Below, piece after piece: positions 26,883 to 36,479 of a stretch of DNA of 64,000 nucleotides. Numbering within the stretch: position 1 is the stretch's first letter; the number at the start of each line of letters is the position of its first letter. Below the pieces are notes generated by a model, which searched no databases, was not told the origin of the DNA, and worked only from the letters and a program-made list of their open reading frames with translations. The position numbers and the translations under genes are program-made. The stretch is from Echinicola pacifica DSM 19836 (lineage in GTDB: Bacteria; Bacteroidota; Bacteroidia; Cytophagales; Cyclobacteriaceae): positions 186,001 through 250,000 of the forward strand of contig NZ_KB890738.1 in NCBI RefSeq assembly GCF_000373245.1. Direction: 5' to 3'.

Positions 26883-27044
26883 AAAATAGCCGGGAAGGAA
26901 GATATTAGTTATAACCAGGAACCGATCCTTTCCCATTTGAATAATTTAGGGGCCATCGCCTATTGCCTTAGCCAAAAATATACTGTGGCAAAAGACAGTT
27001 TTGAACGATTTATATTAGGTAGATCACAGCTGTTATACAGTTAG
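26883..27044 (+). pseudogene. Remnant of a TPR protein
   Basis: An open 53-codon frame without an ATG reads SHLNNLGAIAYCLSQKYTVA followed by KDSFERFILGR, which has the spacing and residues of one TPR helix pair (N-LG-A-Y, then A-F-ER). A stop at 26880-26882 precedes it and a TAG at 27042 ends it. It is probably the debris of a TPR protein, perhaps a relative of the nearby TPR kinase. Confidence 0.4.
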
Positions 27045-27125
27045 AGACAATGTTTTGTAGAAGTGGCATAATTATAGTATAATTGGTTAATGCGCTTTTA
27101 TTTATCACCGACCTAGACCTACACC

Positions 27126-28526
27126 ATGAGATACAGACTTATACTTTTATCTGCGCTCAGCCTCCTGCTGCTGGCATGGTCCTGTAATTCGGTAGAAGAG
27201 CGCAAGAAGCCCAAGCCCCCTTTTTGGGAAAGCCCCGTCACCCTAGACCTTGAAGCCATCCAGAAAAGAGGATTTATAAGAGCTGTGGTGGACAATTCCT
27301 CCACTAGTTATTATATCTATCGGGGCCGGAGGATGGGCTATGAGTATGAACTTCTGAGAAATCTGGCTAAGCAGCTGGATGTACAGCTTAGGATAATCGT
27401 AAATAATGACATCGACAGAGCTTTTTACCTGCTCAATACTGGTCGGGCAGATATCATAGCGCTGAATCTGGTCCGGCTAGAGGAACGAGAGAAGTATGGA
27501 AATTTCACCCATAAAATAAACGCACTCTCCTCTGTGGTGGTGCAGCGCGACAATCAGAAGCCCATCACTGACATCAAAGACCTCCACAATAAGACGGTAA
27601 CGGTAAGAAAATCGGCTATTTATAAAGACCTCCTTCAGGCCTGGGAAGACAGCCTGAATATCAGCATCAATATTATCGAAGAGAACAAAGGCTCGGATGA
27701 ACTCGTGGATGATGTCATCCGTGAGGAGATAGAATATACCGTGGTGGATGAGGACGTGGCGCTAGTCAATAGCACCTACTATCATGAAATGAGAATGGGG
27801 CCGGAGCTGACTGATGCCACTCCCGTGGCTTGGATGGTTCGCAAAAACTCCCCTAATCTTCTCAAGTCAGTTAATAAATGGATCGATAAAGGCAAGCAAT
27901 CGACTTATTTTGCCATTCTTTATGGCAAATATTTCTTAAATAAAAAGAACAGTTATCACCGCAATATCAGTCCCTTCTCCTCTATCTCTGGCGACCGTAT
28001 CTCCGTCTATGATGATCTGATCAAAAAAGGCTCCGACTATCTCGGCTGGGACTGGAGGCTTCTGGCCTCTCTGGTGTATAAGGAATCAAGATTTGATACG
28101 GTGGCGACCAGCTATGCCGGAGCAAAGGGTCTGCTGCAGCTCATGCCTGTTACTCTGGAGCGATTTGGAGTCACCAACCCCAACGACCCCTATCAAAGCC
28201 TCATGGGTGGGGTGCGCTATCTAAAATACCTTGATAAATTCTGGATGGAACGAGTACCCGAAACCAACGAGCGCATCAAATTTATCCTAGCCTCCTATAA
28301 TGTGGGCCATGGCCATGTCAATGACGCTTGGAGATTGTCCCTGAAATTTGGCAAAGACACCCAAAGATGGAATGACGTAGCCTATTATCTGGAGCGAAAA
28401 TCCAAGCCTAAATATTATCAGGATCCGGTGGTAAGAAGTGGCTATGCCAAGGGTCACCTAGCGGTGGCTTATGTGCAGGATATCCTGAGTATCTATGAAT
28501 CCTATCGAGTGCTGGTAAATCCTTAG
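27126..28526 (+). CDS. MltF-type membrane-bound lytic murein transglycosylase
   Basis: 466 residues. Lipoprotein signal (LLSALSLLLLAWSC), a solute-binding-protein 3 domain (about 45-270: RAVVDNSSTSYYIYRGRRMG..., VTVRKSAIYKDLL) and an SLT lysozyme-like domain (about 300-450) with catalytic Glu320 in YKESRFDTVATSYAGAKGLL and QLMPVTLERFGV. It cleaves peptidoglycan glycan strands, and the binding domain may regulate it with muropeptides. This domain order is that of E. coli MltF. Convergent with glyS. Confidence 0.9.
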   Translation: MRYRLILLSALSLLLLAWSCNSVEERKKPKPPFWESPVTLDLEAIQKRGFIRAVVDNSSTSYYIYRGRRMGYEYELLRNLAKQLDVQLRIIVNNDIDRAFYLLNTGRADIIALNLVRLEEREKYGNFTHKINALSSVVVQRDNQKPITDIKDLHNKTVTVRKSAIYKDLLQAWEDSLNISINIIEENKGSDELVDDVIREEIEYTVVDEDVALVNSTYYHEMRMGPELTDATPVAWMVRKNSPNLLKSVNKWIDKGKQSTYFAILYGKYFLNKKNSYHRNISPFSSISGDRISVYDDLIKKGSDYLGWDWRLLASLVYKESRFDTVATSYAGAKGLLQLMPVTLERFGVTNPNDPYQSLMGGVRYLKYLDKFWMERVPETNERIKFILASYNVGHGHVNDAWRLSLKFGKDTQRWNDVAYYLERKSKPKYYQDPVVRSGYAKGHLAVAYVQDILSIYESYRVLVNP

Positions 28527-28647
28527 CAAAGTCCTGCGAAGTCCGCTATTGCTTAGGATAATTTTTTACCGCATTAGAGAACCGCTCCCACTATTTTTCT
28601 TCACCAACTATGCCTCCCATTTCAAAAACGGCGATTGGTTTATGGCC

Positions 28648-28735
28648 AAAAAAATAGTCTCCAGCACCTCATCCTCTGCTTTCACGGGCCAGGCTCTTGG
28701 AGCCATGGACAGAGGGATTAAGTTACTGGAGACTA
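28648..28735 (-). terminator. Nested-stem terminator or structured 3' RNA of glyS
   Basis: On the minus strand, starting 22 bases after the glyS stop: outer stem TAGTCTCCAG/CTGGAGACTA (28655-28664 with 28726-28735, 10 bp), middle stem ATCCTCTG/CAGAGG-AT (28671-28678 with 28710-28717, one bulge), inner stem CCAGGCTC/GAGCC-TGG (28689-28696 with 28700-28708, one bulged A) and a 3-base loop. Seven T residues follow (28648-28654). Three stacked stems are far more than a terminator needs, so a stable 3' RNA is possible. Confidence 0.65.
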
Positions 28736-28757
28736 ATAAGTCGTTTTCTGCTCGGTA

Positions 28758-30233
28758 TTACATGCTCACTTTATCGAAGATGCCTCTGAAGCTAGTGGCT
28801 TCGGCAATCCTTCCATGAAGCTCGCTGATAGGCACACGCTCCTGCTCAGTGGTGTCACGGTGACGGATGGTCACGGTATCATCTTCGAGGGTCTGGTGAT
28901 CCACAGCAATACAGAAAGGAGTTCCGATCAGGTCTTGACGCGTATATCGCTTGCCGATGGATCCCGCCTCTTCATAGATAATATTAAAGTCATATTTCAG
29001 TTTGCTGACAATTTCCTTACCTTTTTCCGGAAGTCCATCCTTTTTGGTAAGTGGAAGAATGGCTGCTTTTACTGGCGCCAGTGCCGGATGAAGTTTGAGG
29101 TAAGTTCTAGACTTTCCTTCCTCATTACTTTCCTCAGTGAAGGCATTGCAAAGGGTCATCAAGAACAGACGGTCTGCCCCAATGGAAGTTTCCACCACAT
29201 AAGGGATATAGTTTTGGTTCACTTCAGGATCGAAATACTGTTGCTTCTTTTTGGAGAACTCCTGATGGCTTTTCAAGTCAAAGTCAGTGCGGGAGTGAAT
29301 GCCCTCCACTTCCTTAAAGCCAAAAGGAAATTCAAATTCTATATCCATGGCAGCATTGGCATAGTGAGCCAATTTCTCATGGTCATGTGTTCTAAGCTTG
29401 TCGGCGGGAATCCCTAAGGCTTTATGCCAGCTAAGTCGAGTGGCAGCCCATGATTTATACCAATCAAGTTCTGTCCCAGGGCGAACGAAAAATTGCATTT
29501 CCATTTGTTCGAATTCCCTCATCCGGAAGATAAACTGTCGTGCTACGATTTCATTTCTGAAAGCCTTACCGATCTGAGCGATCCCAAAAGGCACCTTCAT
29601 TCTAGCGGTTTTCTGCACATTGAGGAAATTCACAAAAATCCCCTGAGCGGTTTCTGGTCGCAGGTAGATGGTAGAGGAGTCTTCCGCCACAGAGCCCACC
29701 TGAGTACTAAACATCAGGTTAAACTGACGCACATCGGTCCAGTTGGTCGTGCCACTAATCGGGCAGGTGATATTTTCGTTGACGATAAGGTCTCTTACAC
29801 CGTCTAAGTCTTCAGCTTCGAGGAGTTTGCCCATAGCAGAAAGAAGCTGCTGAGCTTCTTCTACTTTGCCCTCTTTCTCCATCGCAAGCGCTCGGTCTTC
29901 TATAAGAACATCGGCGCGGTACCGCTTCTTGCTGTCCTTATTATCGATCATGGGATCATTGAAACTATCCACGTGACCGGAAGCTTTCCAAGTGGTGGGA
30001 TGCATAAAAATCGACGCATCGATGCCCACAATATTGTCATTTAGGCGGGTCATGGACTCCCACCAGAGTCTCTTGAGGTTATTTTTTAGCTCAACTCCAT
30101 AAGCACCGTAATCATATACGGCCTGAAGTCCATCATATATTTCTGAGGAAGGATACACAAAGCCATACTCCTTAGCATGGGAGATGATATCCTTAAGTTG
30201 TGCATTTTCGGTTGGTTGATCTTTCTTTGCCAT
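28758..30233 (-). CDS. glyS: Glycyl-tRNA synthetase, class II dimeric type
   Basis: 491 residues. The single-chain (alpha2) eukaryote/archaeal-like enzyme, not the alpha2beta2 form. Class II features: an opening with SHAKEYGFVYPSSEIYDGLQ, motif 2 with IAQIGKAFRNEI.., and YIPYVVETSIGADRLF near motif 3. The anticodon-binding domain follows with TPFCIAVDHQTLEDDTVTIR. Charges tRNA-Gly. The unusually structured transcript end is listed separately. Confidence 0.96.
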   Translation of the reverse strand: MAKKDQPTENAQLKDIISHAKEYGFVYPSSEIYDGLQAVYDYGAYGVELKNNLKRLWWESMTRLNDNIVGIDASIFMHPTTWKASGHVDSFNDPMIDNKDSKKRYRADVLIEDRALAMEKEGKVEEAQQLLSAMGKLLEAEDLDGVRDLIVNENITCPISGTTNWTDVRQFNLMFSTQVGSVAEDSSTIYLRPETAQGIFVNFLNVQKTARMKVPFGIAQIGKAFRNEIVARQFIFRMREFEQMEMQFFVRPGTELDWYKSWAATRLSWHKALGIPADKLRTHDHEKLAHYANAAMDIEFEFPFGFKEVEGIHSRTDFDLKSHQEFSKKKQQYFDPEVNQNYIPYVVETSIGADRLFLMTLCNAFTEESNEEGKSRTYLKLHPALAPVKAAILPLTKKDGLPEKGKEIVSKLKYDFNIIYEEAGSIGKRYTRQDLIGTPFCIAVDHQTLEDDTVTIRHRDTTEQERVPISELHGRIAEATSFRGIFDKVSM

Positions 30234-30403
30234 AGCCGCAAAAATAGGGAAATAGCTGGTAAGAAGGAAAATTAGACCTATGGAAAATCAAAAAATGAAG
30301 CTTTCTTCTTCCTAAGCTCCTTATAACTATTGTCAGAGCGAGAAATTACCATAGAAATGGGGTAGTTTTTGAAGGATTGAGGCATCAAAGCAGATTATTT
30401 CCC

Positions 30404-30868
30404 TTAGGCTGATTGACGACTTCGGTACACCATATAGCCAAGACCCAGAGTACTCAGAAAAAATATCAGTGTGGACCACTCATAGGTTCTTTTGCTGGCG
30501 GCGATGGCATCAATAGCGATATCTTTGTCAGCTAAGGCTCTCTTAAGCTTCCCGATATCCTGTTCCTGCTTCTGCGCTATAAATTTATAATCGTCTTTCT
30601 CATATTTGATTTCGGTGGTTTCAATATTCTTCAGCATTTCCAACTCATCCATAATCTGATTATCCTTCAGGACGATTCGCTCCATCCACTCATTCGTTTC
30701 CACCATATCCTTCTTGGTACGATTGCCGAATATCCCGGACTTTTGGGCTTCGGAGGACTTCCATTGCTGATGAAGCTCCTGACGTTCCTTTACTAGCTTC
30801 TGCAATTTCTCTTGGGCGGAGCTTATAAGAGGGAATAATAAGCAGCATAACAACAGTAATTTTTTCAT
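30404..30868 (-). CDS. Exported coiled-coil protein with C-terminal membrane anchor
   Basis: 154 residues: signal peptide (MKKLLLLCCLLFPLISSA, then Gln), a long charged helical region (21-125, heptad-rich, for example IAQKQEQDIGKLKRALADKD) and a single C-terminal span (WSTLIFFLSTLGLGYMVYRS) with basic end. No enzyme motif. A topology with the coil in the periplasm is likely. Function unknown; 55 bases separate it from the membrane-protein gene upstream on the same strand. Confidence 0.65.
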   Translation of the reverse strand: MKKLLLLCCLLFPLISSAQEKLQKLVKERQELHQQWKSSEAQKSGIFGNRTKKDMVETNEWMERIVLKDNQIMDELEMLKNIETTEIKYEKDDYKFIAQKQEQDIGKLKRALADKDIAIDAIAASKRTYEWSTLIFFLSTLGLGYMVYRSRQSA

Positions 30869-30923
30869 AGGATTAGTTTTTTTTGGTCAGCCAGGGATCA
30901 AATAACGTGCCGATCACCAAGGC

Positions 30924-31298
30924 TCACAGTTTATACTTATCCTGTTTTTTGCGTTTGAACATCCCCTTTCTGCGCTTTTGATTGGTATAGAAATTATAAA
31001 GGTAATTTACCGCAAAAGCAGTCACGGTCAGTGGCACAAAGAAATCGGGCATCATGCGCTTGATTCCTAGCAAGATCATAAAGATGGCGATTATGGCCAT
31101 TTTATAGGTAGTATGGCTTTCTGGATACGATTTGTACACTAGGATTAGGCTAAGGATTTCCACCAAAATCAAAAATAAAATCAGGTGACTAAGCATTTCC
31201 TTGCTGCTCATATCTCCTGAAAATACCGACCAGGCCGCCAAACCGGCTACCGCTACCAAACTAATCGATTGTAATGAGGTATTCAGTTTTTCTTTCAT
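30924..31298 (-). CDS. Small multi-pass membrane protein
   Basis: 124 residues with about four hydrophobic spans (10-28, 37-55, 67-79, 84-101) and a strongly basic C-terminus (NQKRRKGMFKRKKQDKYKL), which should face the cytoplasm. No family recognised. First of two small minus-strand genes; function unknown. Confidence 0.6.
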   Translation of the reverse strand: MKEKLNTSLQSISLVAVAGLAAWSVFSGDMSSKEMLSHLILFLILVEILSLILVYKSYPESHTTYKMAIIAIFMILLGIKRMMPDFFVPLTVTAFAVNYLYNFYTNQKRRKGMFKRKKQDKYKL

Positions 31299-31405
31299 AA
31301 AGGTTGCTTTTGGGAGGTTACTGGATGAATATACTTGCTTTTGGCCATAATATCAAAAGCTAAGAGTCTCCGTCCTACTCACGGGCAGGCCTTCCAAATA
31401 TATTC

Positions 31406-31446
31406 TACAAAAAAAGGGCGATGTAATCCATTTTACATCGCCCTTT
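31406..31446 (-). terminator. Terminator of the DPP-IV-like peptidase gene
   Basis: 14-bp perfect stem AAAGGGCGATGTAA (31413-31426) with TTACATCGCCCTTT (31433-31446) and a 6-base loop, running into a T-run on the minus strand. It lies 18 bases after the peptidase stop. Confidence 0.9.
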
Positions 31447-31464
31447 ATATATCCTTAACCTAAT

Positions 31465-33645
31465 TTATAATTTTCTCTTGATGAAGTCAGTCATCATATT
31501 ATACAGGTGCCAGGTGGTATTCCCACCATAGATCCCATGATTCCTATTCGGATAATAGAAGGTCTCAAATTGCTTATCGGCAGCGATCAGGGCATCCACC
31601 AGTGCCACCGAATTTTGGAAGTGCACATTGTCATCTCCCGTTCCATGAATCAGCAGGAAGTTGCCTTCCAGCTTATCCACATGGCTCAGTGGGCTATTGT
31701 CATCGTATCCAGAGGCATTAAGCTGAGGCGTCTGCAGGTATCTTTCGGTATAGATGGTATCATAATACCTCCAAGTGGTCACCGGTGCCACAGCTATTGC
31801 CGTCTTAAAAACATCAGCGCCCAGCATCAATGAAAGTGAAGACATATACCCACCATATGACCATCCCCAGATACCGATGCGGCTGCCGTCTATATAAGGA
31901 AGTGCGGCCAGGTAATTGGCACCAGCGATTTGATCTTGAGTTTCGAGATTCCCTAGTTGGCCGTATGTGACGTGCTTGAAGTCTCTTCCTCGTCCACCCG
32001 TACCACGATTATCCACGCATACCACGATATAGCCTTCGGAGGCAAGGTGATGATGCCAGAAATCGCGCATTCCACCCCAGGAGTTTTTCACATTCTCAGA
32101 GCCTGGACCGCCATACACATACATCAGCACCGGATACTCCTTGCCCTCATCAAAATCTGCTGGCTTGATCATATAGCCATTTAGGCGAGTGCCATCCACG
32201 GTTTCAAAGTCAAAAAACTCCTTTTTGCTCAGCGCATAGCCTTTCAGCTTTTTATTGAGCAGGGCATTATCTTCGAGCACCTTGATCAGATCACCCTTAG
32301 CCTCTTTTAGGCTCACGGTAAGGGGCGCATTGGCCGTGGAATAATAATCCACAAAATACTGATGATCCGGGCTCATATTGATCCCGTGATTTCCTTCGGC
32401 AGGGGTGAGTAAGGTCTTGCCTTTGCCGTTGAATTTCACAGCATAGAGGTTCCTATTTAGCTCAGACTGCTCAGTGGATACATAATATATTTTCTTAGCC
32501 TTTTGGTCCACTCCGATTACCTCAGTCACTTCCCAGTCACCAGAAGTCACCTGATTGATCAATTTACCGTCCTGATCATGATGATAGATATGCTTATAGC
32601 CATCCTGCTCACTCGTCCTTAGAAAGCCTTTGCCCTCTTCCAGAAACAGCAGGTTATCATTATAGTTAAGGTCCACATAGGTATCTGCCTTCTCCGTAAG
32701 GATCACTTTGCTCTTGCCAGTAGCAGCATTGGCATAAAGAAGGTCCAGCTGATTTTGAAGTCTGTTTAGACGGATAAAGGCGAGCGTATTGCTGCTTCCC
32801 GCCCAGTACATCCTGGGAAGGTATATATCCTGCTCGGCTCCGGCATCGACCAGGCGAGATTCATTCGCATTAATATCATGAATGTGAATGCTTACCTCGG
32901 CATTTTTCTCCCCTGCTTTTGGATATTTGAACTTATAATCCTGGGGATAAAGAGGCCCCCACAGTTGCATATTGTATTCAGGCACCTGGCTTTCATCGAA
33001 CCGGATGAAGGCGATTTTGCTTCCATCGGGAGACCAACTAAAAGCCTGAGCCATGGAAAACTCCTCCTCATATACCCAGTCTGCGGCGCCATTGATGATA
33101 TGGTTCCACTCCCCATCTTTGGTGATTTGATGGACCTCATTGTCATCTAAAGTGATATAATACAGGTCGTTGTCCATGACGAATGCCACGCGGGTATTGT
33201 CTGGAGATAAGGTGGCATAAGAGATCTTCTTGCCATCCATCAATTCCTGCGAAACCCCAGAGCTCATGTCCACCACATAAAAGATGCCTTTGGAAGACCG
33301 TCGGTAGATTGATTCCACTTCCGTGGCGATAAGGGCCTTGGACTCATCTGCATTGAAAGAATAGCTCGAGAAGTCTATTCCGAGTTTATTCCCATCAATC
33401 AGTACTGCCTCCTGCTCTCCAGTGGCCACATTCATTTTTACGACCTGGGCCTTGCCATTGTCACGCACGAGAGAAGAGTAGTACTTGCCATCCTTCATCC
33501 AGTTGATGCCATGGACGGATTTTTGACTAAAAACATTTTCTTTGAAGATGGCCTCTAAGCTCACCTTTTTTTCCTGCGCAAAAGTATCTACATACATACA
33601 GATCAATAATGCCGTCAAGGCATATATTTTAATACGTTTAACCAT
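31465..33645 (-). CDS. S9B dipeptidyl peptidase IV-like protease
   Basis: 726 residues: signal peptide (TALLICMYVDTFA, then Gln), a beta-propeller with repeated WSPDG-type strands (DWVYEEEFSMAQAFSWSPDG near 185-200), and a C-terminal alpha/beta hydrolase domain. Catalytic residues: Ser596 (GWSYGGY), Asp671/672 (HGTGDDNVHFQNS) and His703 (NRNHGIYGG). The EE motif in YEEEF binds the peptide N-terminus. Cuts Xaa-Pro or Xaa-Ala dipeptides from peptides in the periplasm for protein scavenging. Confidence 0.93.
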   Translation of the reverse strand: MVKRIKIYALTALLICMYVDTFAQEKKVSLEAIFKENVFSQKSVHGINWMKDGKYYSSLVRDNGKAQVVKMNVATGEQEAVLIDGNKLGIDFSSYSFNADESKALIATEVESIYRRSSKGIFYVVDMSSGVSQELMDGKKISYATLSPDNTRVAFVMDNDLYYITLDDNEVHQITKDGEWNHIINGAADWVYEEEFSMAQAFSWSPDGSKIAFIRFDESQVPEYNMQLWGPLYPQDYKFKYPKAGEKNAEVSIHIHDINANESRLVDAGAEQDIYLPRMYWAGSSNTLAFIRLNRLQNQLDLLYANAATGKSKVILTEKADTYVDLNYNDNLLFLEEGKGFLRTSEQDGYKHIYHHDQDGKLINQVTSGDWEVTEVIGVDQKAKKIYYVSTEQSELNRNLYAVKFNGKGKTLLTPAEGNHGINMSPDHQYFVDYYSTANAPLTVSLKEAKGDLIKVLEDNALLNKKLKGYALSKKEFFDFETVDGTRLNGYMIKPADFDEGKEYPVLMYVYGGPGSENVKNSWGGMRDFWHHHLASEGYIVVCVDNRGTGGRGRDFKHVTYGQLGNLETQDQIAGANYLAALPYIDGSRIGIWGWSYGGYMSSLSLMLGADVFKTAIAVAPVTTWRYYDTIYTERYLQTPQLNASGYDDNSPLSHVDKLEGNFLLIHGTGDDNVHFQNSVALVDALIAADKQFETFYYPNRNHGIYGGNTTWHLYNMMTDFIKRKL

Positions 33646-33858
33646 GTTATATATTGGATTTTATTCTGATCTTAAAGATACGTAAAATGATAGAGCCCGT
33701 ATGAATTCTAAGCGCATTTTCGAAATTTTTACCCTATGCAGTCCTGTAAAGCCCGCTTTACTCAGTCTATACCCGCAAATAGGGAAGTCTCAGGGTCGGA
33801 AATAAGCCTCATACCTAAAATCTCATTAGCGCATCAAAATAAGTAAGTCGCTTCTTTT

Positions 33859-33874
33859 TAGTTTCTGGAAACTA
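33859..33874. promoter_or_regulatory. Palindrome overlapping the ddl promoter region
   Basis: TAGTTTC/GAAACTA arms (33859-33865, 33868-33874) around TG. A near-consensus -7 box TACCTTTA follows within 10 bases, and the ddl ATG is at 33893. Position and symmetry fit an operator; the sequence is also AT-rich enough to occur by chance. Confidence 0.35.
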
Positions 33875-33892
33875 GCATTTACCTTTACGCAT

Positions 33893-34879
33893 ATGAAGAA
33901 AAGAATTGCATTGGTTACAGGAGGATTCACGGGAGAATCGGTGGTTTCTCTTAAAAGTGCGGCGGTAGTCGAGCGGCATTTGGATCAGGACAAGTATGAG
34001 GTTTTCAAAATTATCATTGAGAAGACCAAATGGTTTCATCTTGCCCCTGACGGTCAGGAGCATCCTGTGGACCTCAATGATTTTTCTGTCAGCCCTCAGG
34101 GGCAAAAGATAACTTTCGACGGGGTTTTTAATATTCTCCATGGTTCGCCGGGAGAAGATGGGAAGCTCGCAGGCTACTTCGATATGCTCGGCATTCCCTA
34201 CACCACCTGTGATGCCATGACCTCGGCCATCACGATGAATAAGGGCTATACTAAGGCGATCATCCAGGACATAGACCATCTTCATGTCGCCAAATCTATC
34301 CAGCTTTTCAAGAATAGTCCGGAAAACCACGATCGGGTTTTGGAGGAATTATCACTCCCCTATTTTGTCAAGCCTAATAATGGCGGAAGTAGCATCGGGA
34401 TGAGCAAGGTGAAGTCAGCGGAAGAATTAGCCGAAGCCCTGGATAAAGCATTCGCCGAGGACAGCCAGGTTTTGGTGGAGGAATTTGTCTCCGGAAGGGA
34501 GTTTTCTATTGGAATATATTCCTGCCAGGGCAATATCATTGTCCTTCCGGCCACAGAAATTGTCAGTTCCAAGGAGTTTTTTGATTTTGAAGCTAAATAT
34601 ACGGCTGGGGTCACGGAGGAAATCACTCCAGGCAGAATGAATGAGGAGGAAATCGCAAGAGTTAACCAAATAGCTGCAAAGGTGTACCAAAAGCTTAATT
34701 GTAAGGGCGCTGTGCGAATGGATTATTTCTTGGAGCACGAATCTTCCAAGGTGTTTTTTATTGAGATCAATACCGTACCAGGTCAAACTGAAACCAGCCT
34801 CATCTCTCAACAAGTAAGGGCTATAGGAAAAGAAATAAAGGAATTTTATACGGAGATCATCGAAGAAATGTGGACATAA
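33893..34879 (+). CDS. ddl: D-alanine-D-alanine ligase
   Basis: 328 residues, ATP-grasp. The N-terminal domain begins KKRIALVTGGFTGESVVSLK; the ATP-grasp core has LPYFVKPNNGGSSIGMSKV near 157, EEFVSGREFSIGIYS near 194 and FFIEINTVPGQTETSLISQQ near 286, which carries the Mg-binding Glu and Asn. Makes D-Ala-D-Ala for peptidoglycan. Ends at a hairpin terminator in front of metK. Confidence 0.95.
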   Translation: MKKRIALVTGGFTGESVVSLKSAAVVERHLDQDKYEVFKIIIEKTKWFHLAPDGQEHPVDLNDFSVSPQGQKITFDGVFNILHGSPGEDGKLAGYFDMLGIPYTTCDAMTSAITMNKGYTKAIIQDIDHLHVAKSIQLFKNSPENHDRVLEELSLPYFVKPNNGGSSIGMSKVKSAEELAEALDKAFAEDSQVLVEEFVSGREFSIGIYSCQGNIIVLPATEIVSSKEFFDFEAKYTAGVTEEITPGRMNEEEIARVNQIAAKVYQKLNCKGAVRMDYFLEHESSKVFFIEINTVPGQTETSLISQQVRAIGKEIKEFYTEIIEEMWT

Positions 34880-34906
34880 AAAAAGCGGCAGAAGCCGCTT
34901 TTTTTA
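34880..34906. terminator. Bidirectional terminator between ddl and metK
   Basis: Short GC stem GCGGC (34885-34889) with GCCGC (34894-34898) flanked by A-runs before and T-runs after, so it can stop ddl and, on the other strand, metK. Confidence 0.85.
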
Positions 34907-34973
34907 GTTATAGCCTAGTCAAGTAAGGCCAAAGTACATTTATCTACAAACGATTGGTAAAAGATTCTCAGCC

Positions 34974-36227
34974 TTAGAGGCCAAACTCCTTCTTCAATCG
35001 ATCCACATAGTCTAGTTTTTCCCAAGTAAACAGCTCCACATCCAAAGTAAGGGAAGTGCCGTCTGGAGAAACAAAAGTCTTCGTAACGACCTCATTTTCT
35101 CGGCCCATATGTCCGTAGGCTGCCGTTTCTTCATATATAGGGTTTCTCAATTTGAGCCTTTGCTCAATGGCATAAGGTCTCATATCGAATATTTTCTCAA
35201 TTTTCTCAGCAATTTCCCCATCTTTCATAGATAGTTTTGAAGTGCCATAGGTATTGATGTATAGGCCCATAGGCTGTGCTACTCCGATGGCATAAGATAC
35301 CTGCACCAGAACCTCGTCAGCAAGTCCGGCTGCCACCATATTTTTGGCTATATGCCTTGTAGCATAGGCGGCAGAGCGATCGACTTTGGAAGGATCCTTA
35401 CCTGAGAAAGCGCCTCCACCATGGGCGCCTTTACCGCCATAAGTATCCACGATGATTTTCCTACCCGTGAGGCCTGCATCTCCATGAGGACCGCCGATCA
35501 CGAATTTTCCCGTAGGGTTGATATGGTAGGTAATATTATCTGTAAAGAGAGCCGCAATACCTTTGCTGAGCTTAGCCTGCACCCGTGGAATTAATATTGA
35601 AATGATATCGGATTTGATCTTGGCCAGCATGGCCTCTTCCTCATCAAAATCGTCATGCTGAGTAGAGATAACGATGGCCTTGATTTTTTGAGGCACATTC
35701 TCATCACTGTATTCGATAGTCACCTGCGCTTTAGCATCTGGACGAAGGTAAGGGATATCCTTGCCTTCCCGACGAAGTGCCGATAGCTCCCTCAATAACA
35801 TATGAGAGAGGTCCAAGGCCAAAGGCATATAGTTGGTCGTTTCATTAGTCGCATACCCAAACATCATACCTTGGTCACCAGCACCCTGATCTTCAGGACT
35901 GGTACGATCCACCCCCTGATTGATATCGGGAGACTGCTCATGAATAGCCGACAATACCCCGCAGGAATTACCGTCAAACATATACTCTCCTTTGGTATAA
36001 CCTATCCGATTGATCACATCCCTGGCTATTTTCTGAACGTCCAAATAGGTGTCCGACTTCACTTCTCCCGCCAATACTACTTGGCCAGTTGTCACCAAGG
36101 TCTCACATGCTACCTTAGACTTTGGATCAAAAGCCAGAAAATTATCAATCAAGGCATCAGAAATCTGATCAGATATTTTGTCAGGATGTCCCTCAGAAAC
36201 AGACTCTGAGGTAAATAAATAAGGCAT
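34974..36227 (-). CDS. metK: S-adenosylmethionine synthetase
   Basis: 417 residues. ATP and methionine to SAM. Motifs: [18 protein letters not shown] at 11-28, [18 protein letters not shown] near 136, and [20 protein letters not shown] near 275. The family length is about 380-430. I looked for a SAM riboswitch in the 250-base upstream gap and found no recognisable fold; a direct repeat of GCCGATTTT is present there. Confidence 0.97.
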   Translation of the reverse strand: MPYLFTSESVSEGHPDKISDQISDALIDNFLAFDPKSKVACETLVTTGQVVLAGEVKSDTYLDVQKIARDVINRIGYTKGEYMFDGNSCGVLSAIHEQSPDINQGVDRTSPEDQGAGDQGMMFGYATNETTNYMPLALDLSHMLLRELSALRREGKDIPYLRPDAKAQVTIEYSDENVPQKIKAIVISTQHDDFDEEEAMLAKIKSDIISILIPRVQAKLSKGIAALFTDNITYHINPTGKFVIGGPHGDAGLTGRKIIVDTYGGKGAHGGGAFSGKDPSKVDRSAAYATRHIAKNMVAAGLADEVLVQVSYAIGVAQPMGLYINTYGTSKLSMKDGEIAEKIEKIFDMRPYAIEQRLKLRNPIYEETAAYGHMGRENEVVTKTFVSPDGTSLTLDVELFTWEKLDYVDRLKKEFGL

Positions 36228-36479
36228 ATATCGAATTTTAATTTACATATTGAAATGGTCTGTAAAATTAAAGCATAAGCAGGAAATAAAAAACTATTAC
36301 TTTGGGATTAATAATATCAGGCCTATACGCTTATTTAAGAGGTATTTATTAGGGAAAATCGGCTAAAATCGGCCTATTACACCCCAACTTTGCCCAGATT
36401 CCTTCAGGTCATAGCTACTTTCCCCTGGACTAACGCTTAAGGATAAGGGAGCAAAATAAATCAATTTTACCTCCGATAA

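Noticed and set aside
28549-28818. 89-codon plus-strand frame between mltF and glyS
   Set aside because: It overlaps the glyS 3' end and the nested stems, shows no family resemblance, and has no ribosome site; the stems explain the sequence better.
36228-36479. Possible SAM riboswitch upstream of metK
   Set aside because: I could find no conserved SAM-I or SAM-II type core; only a short direct repeat GCCGATTTT.
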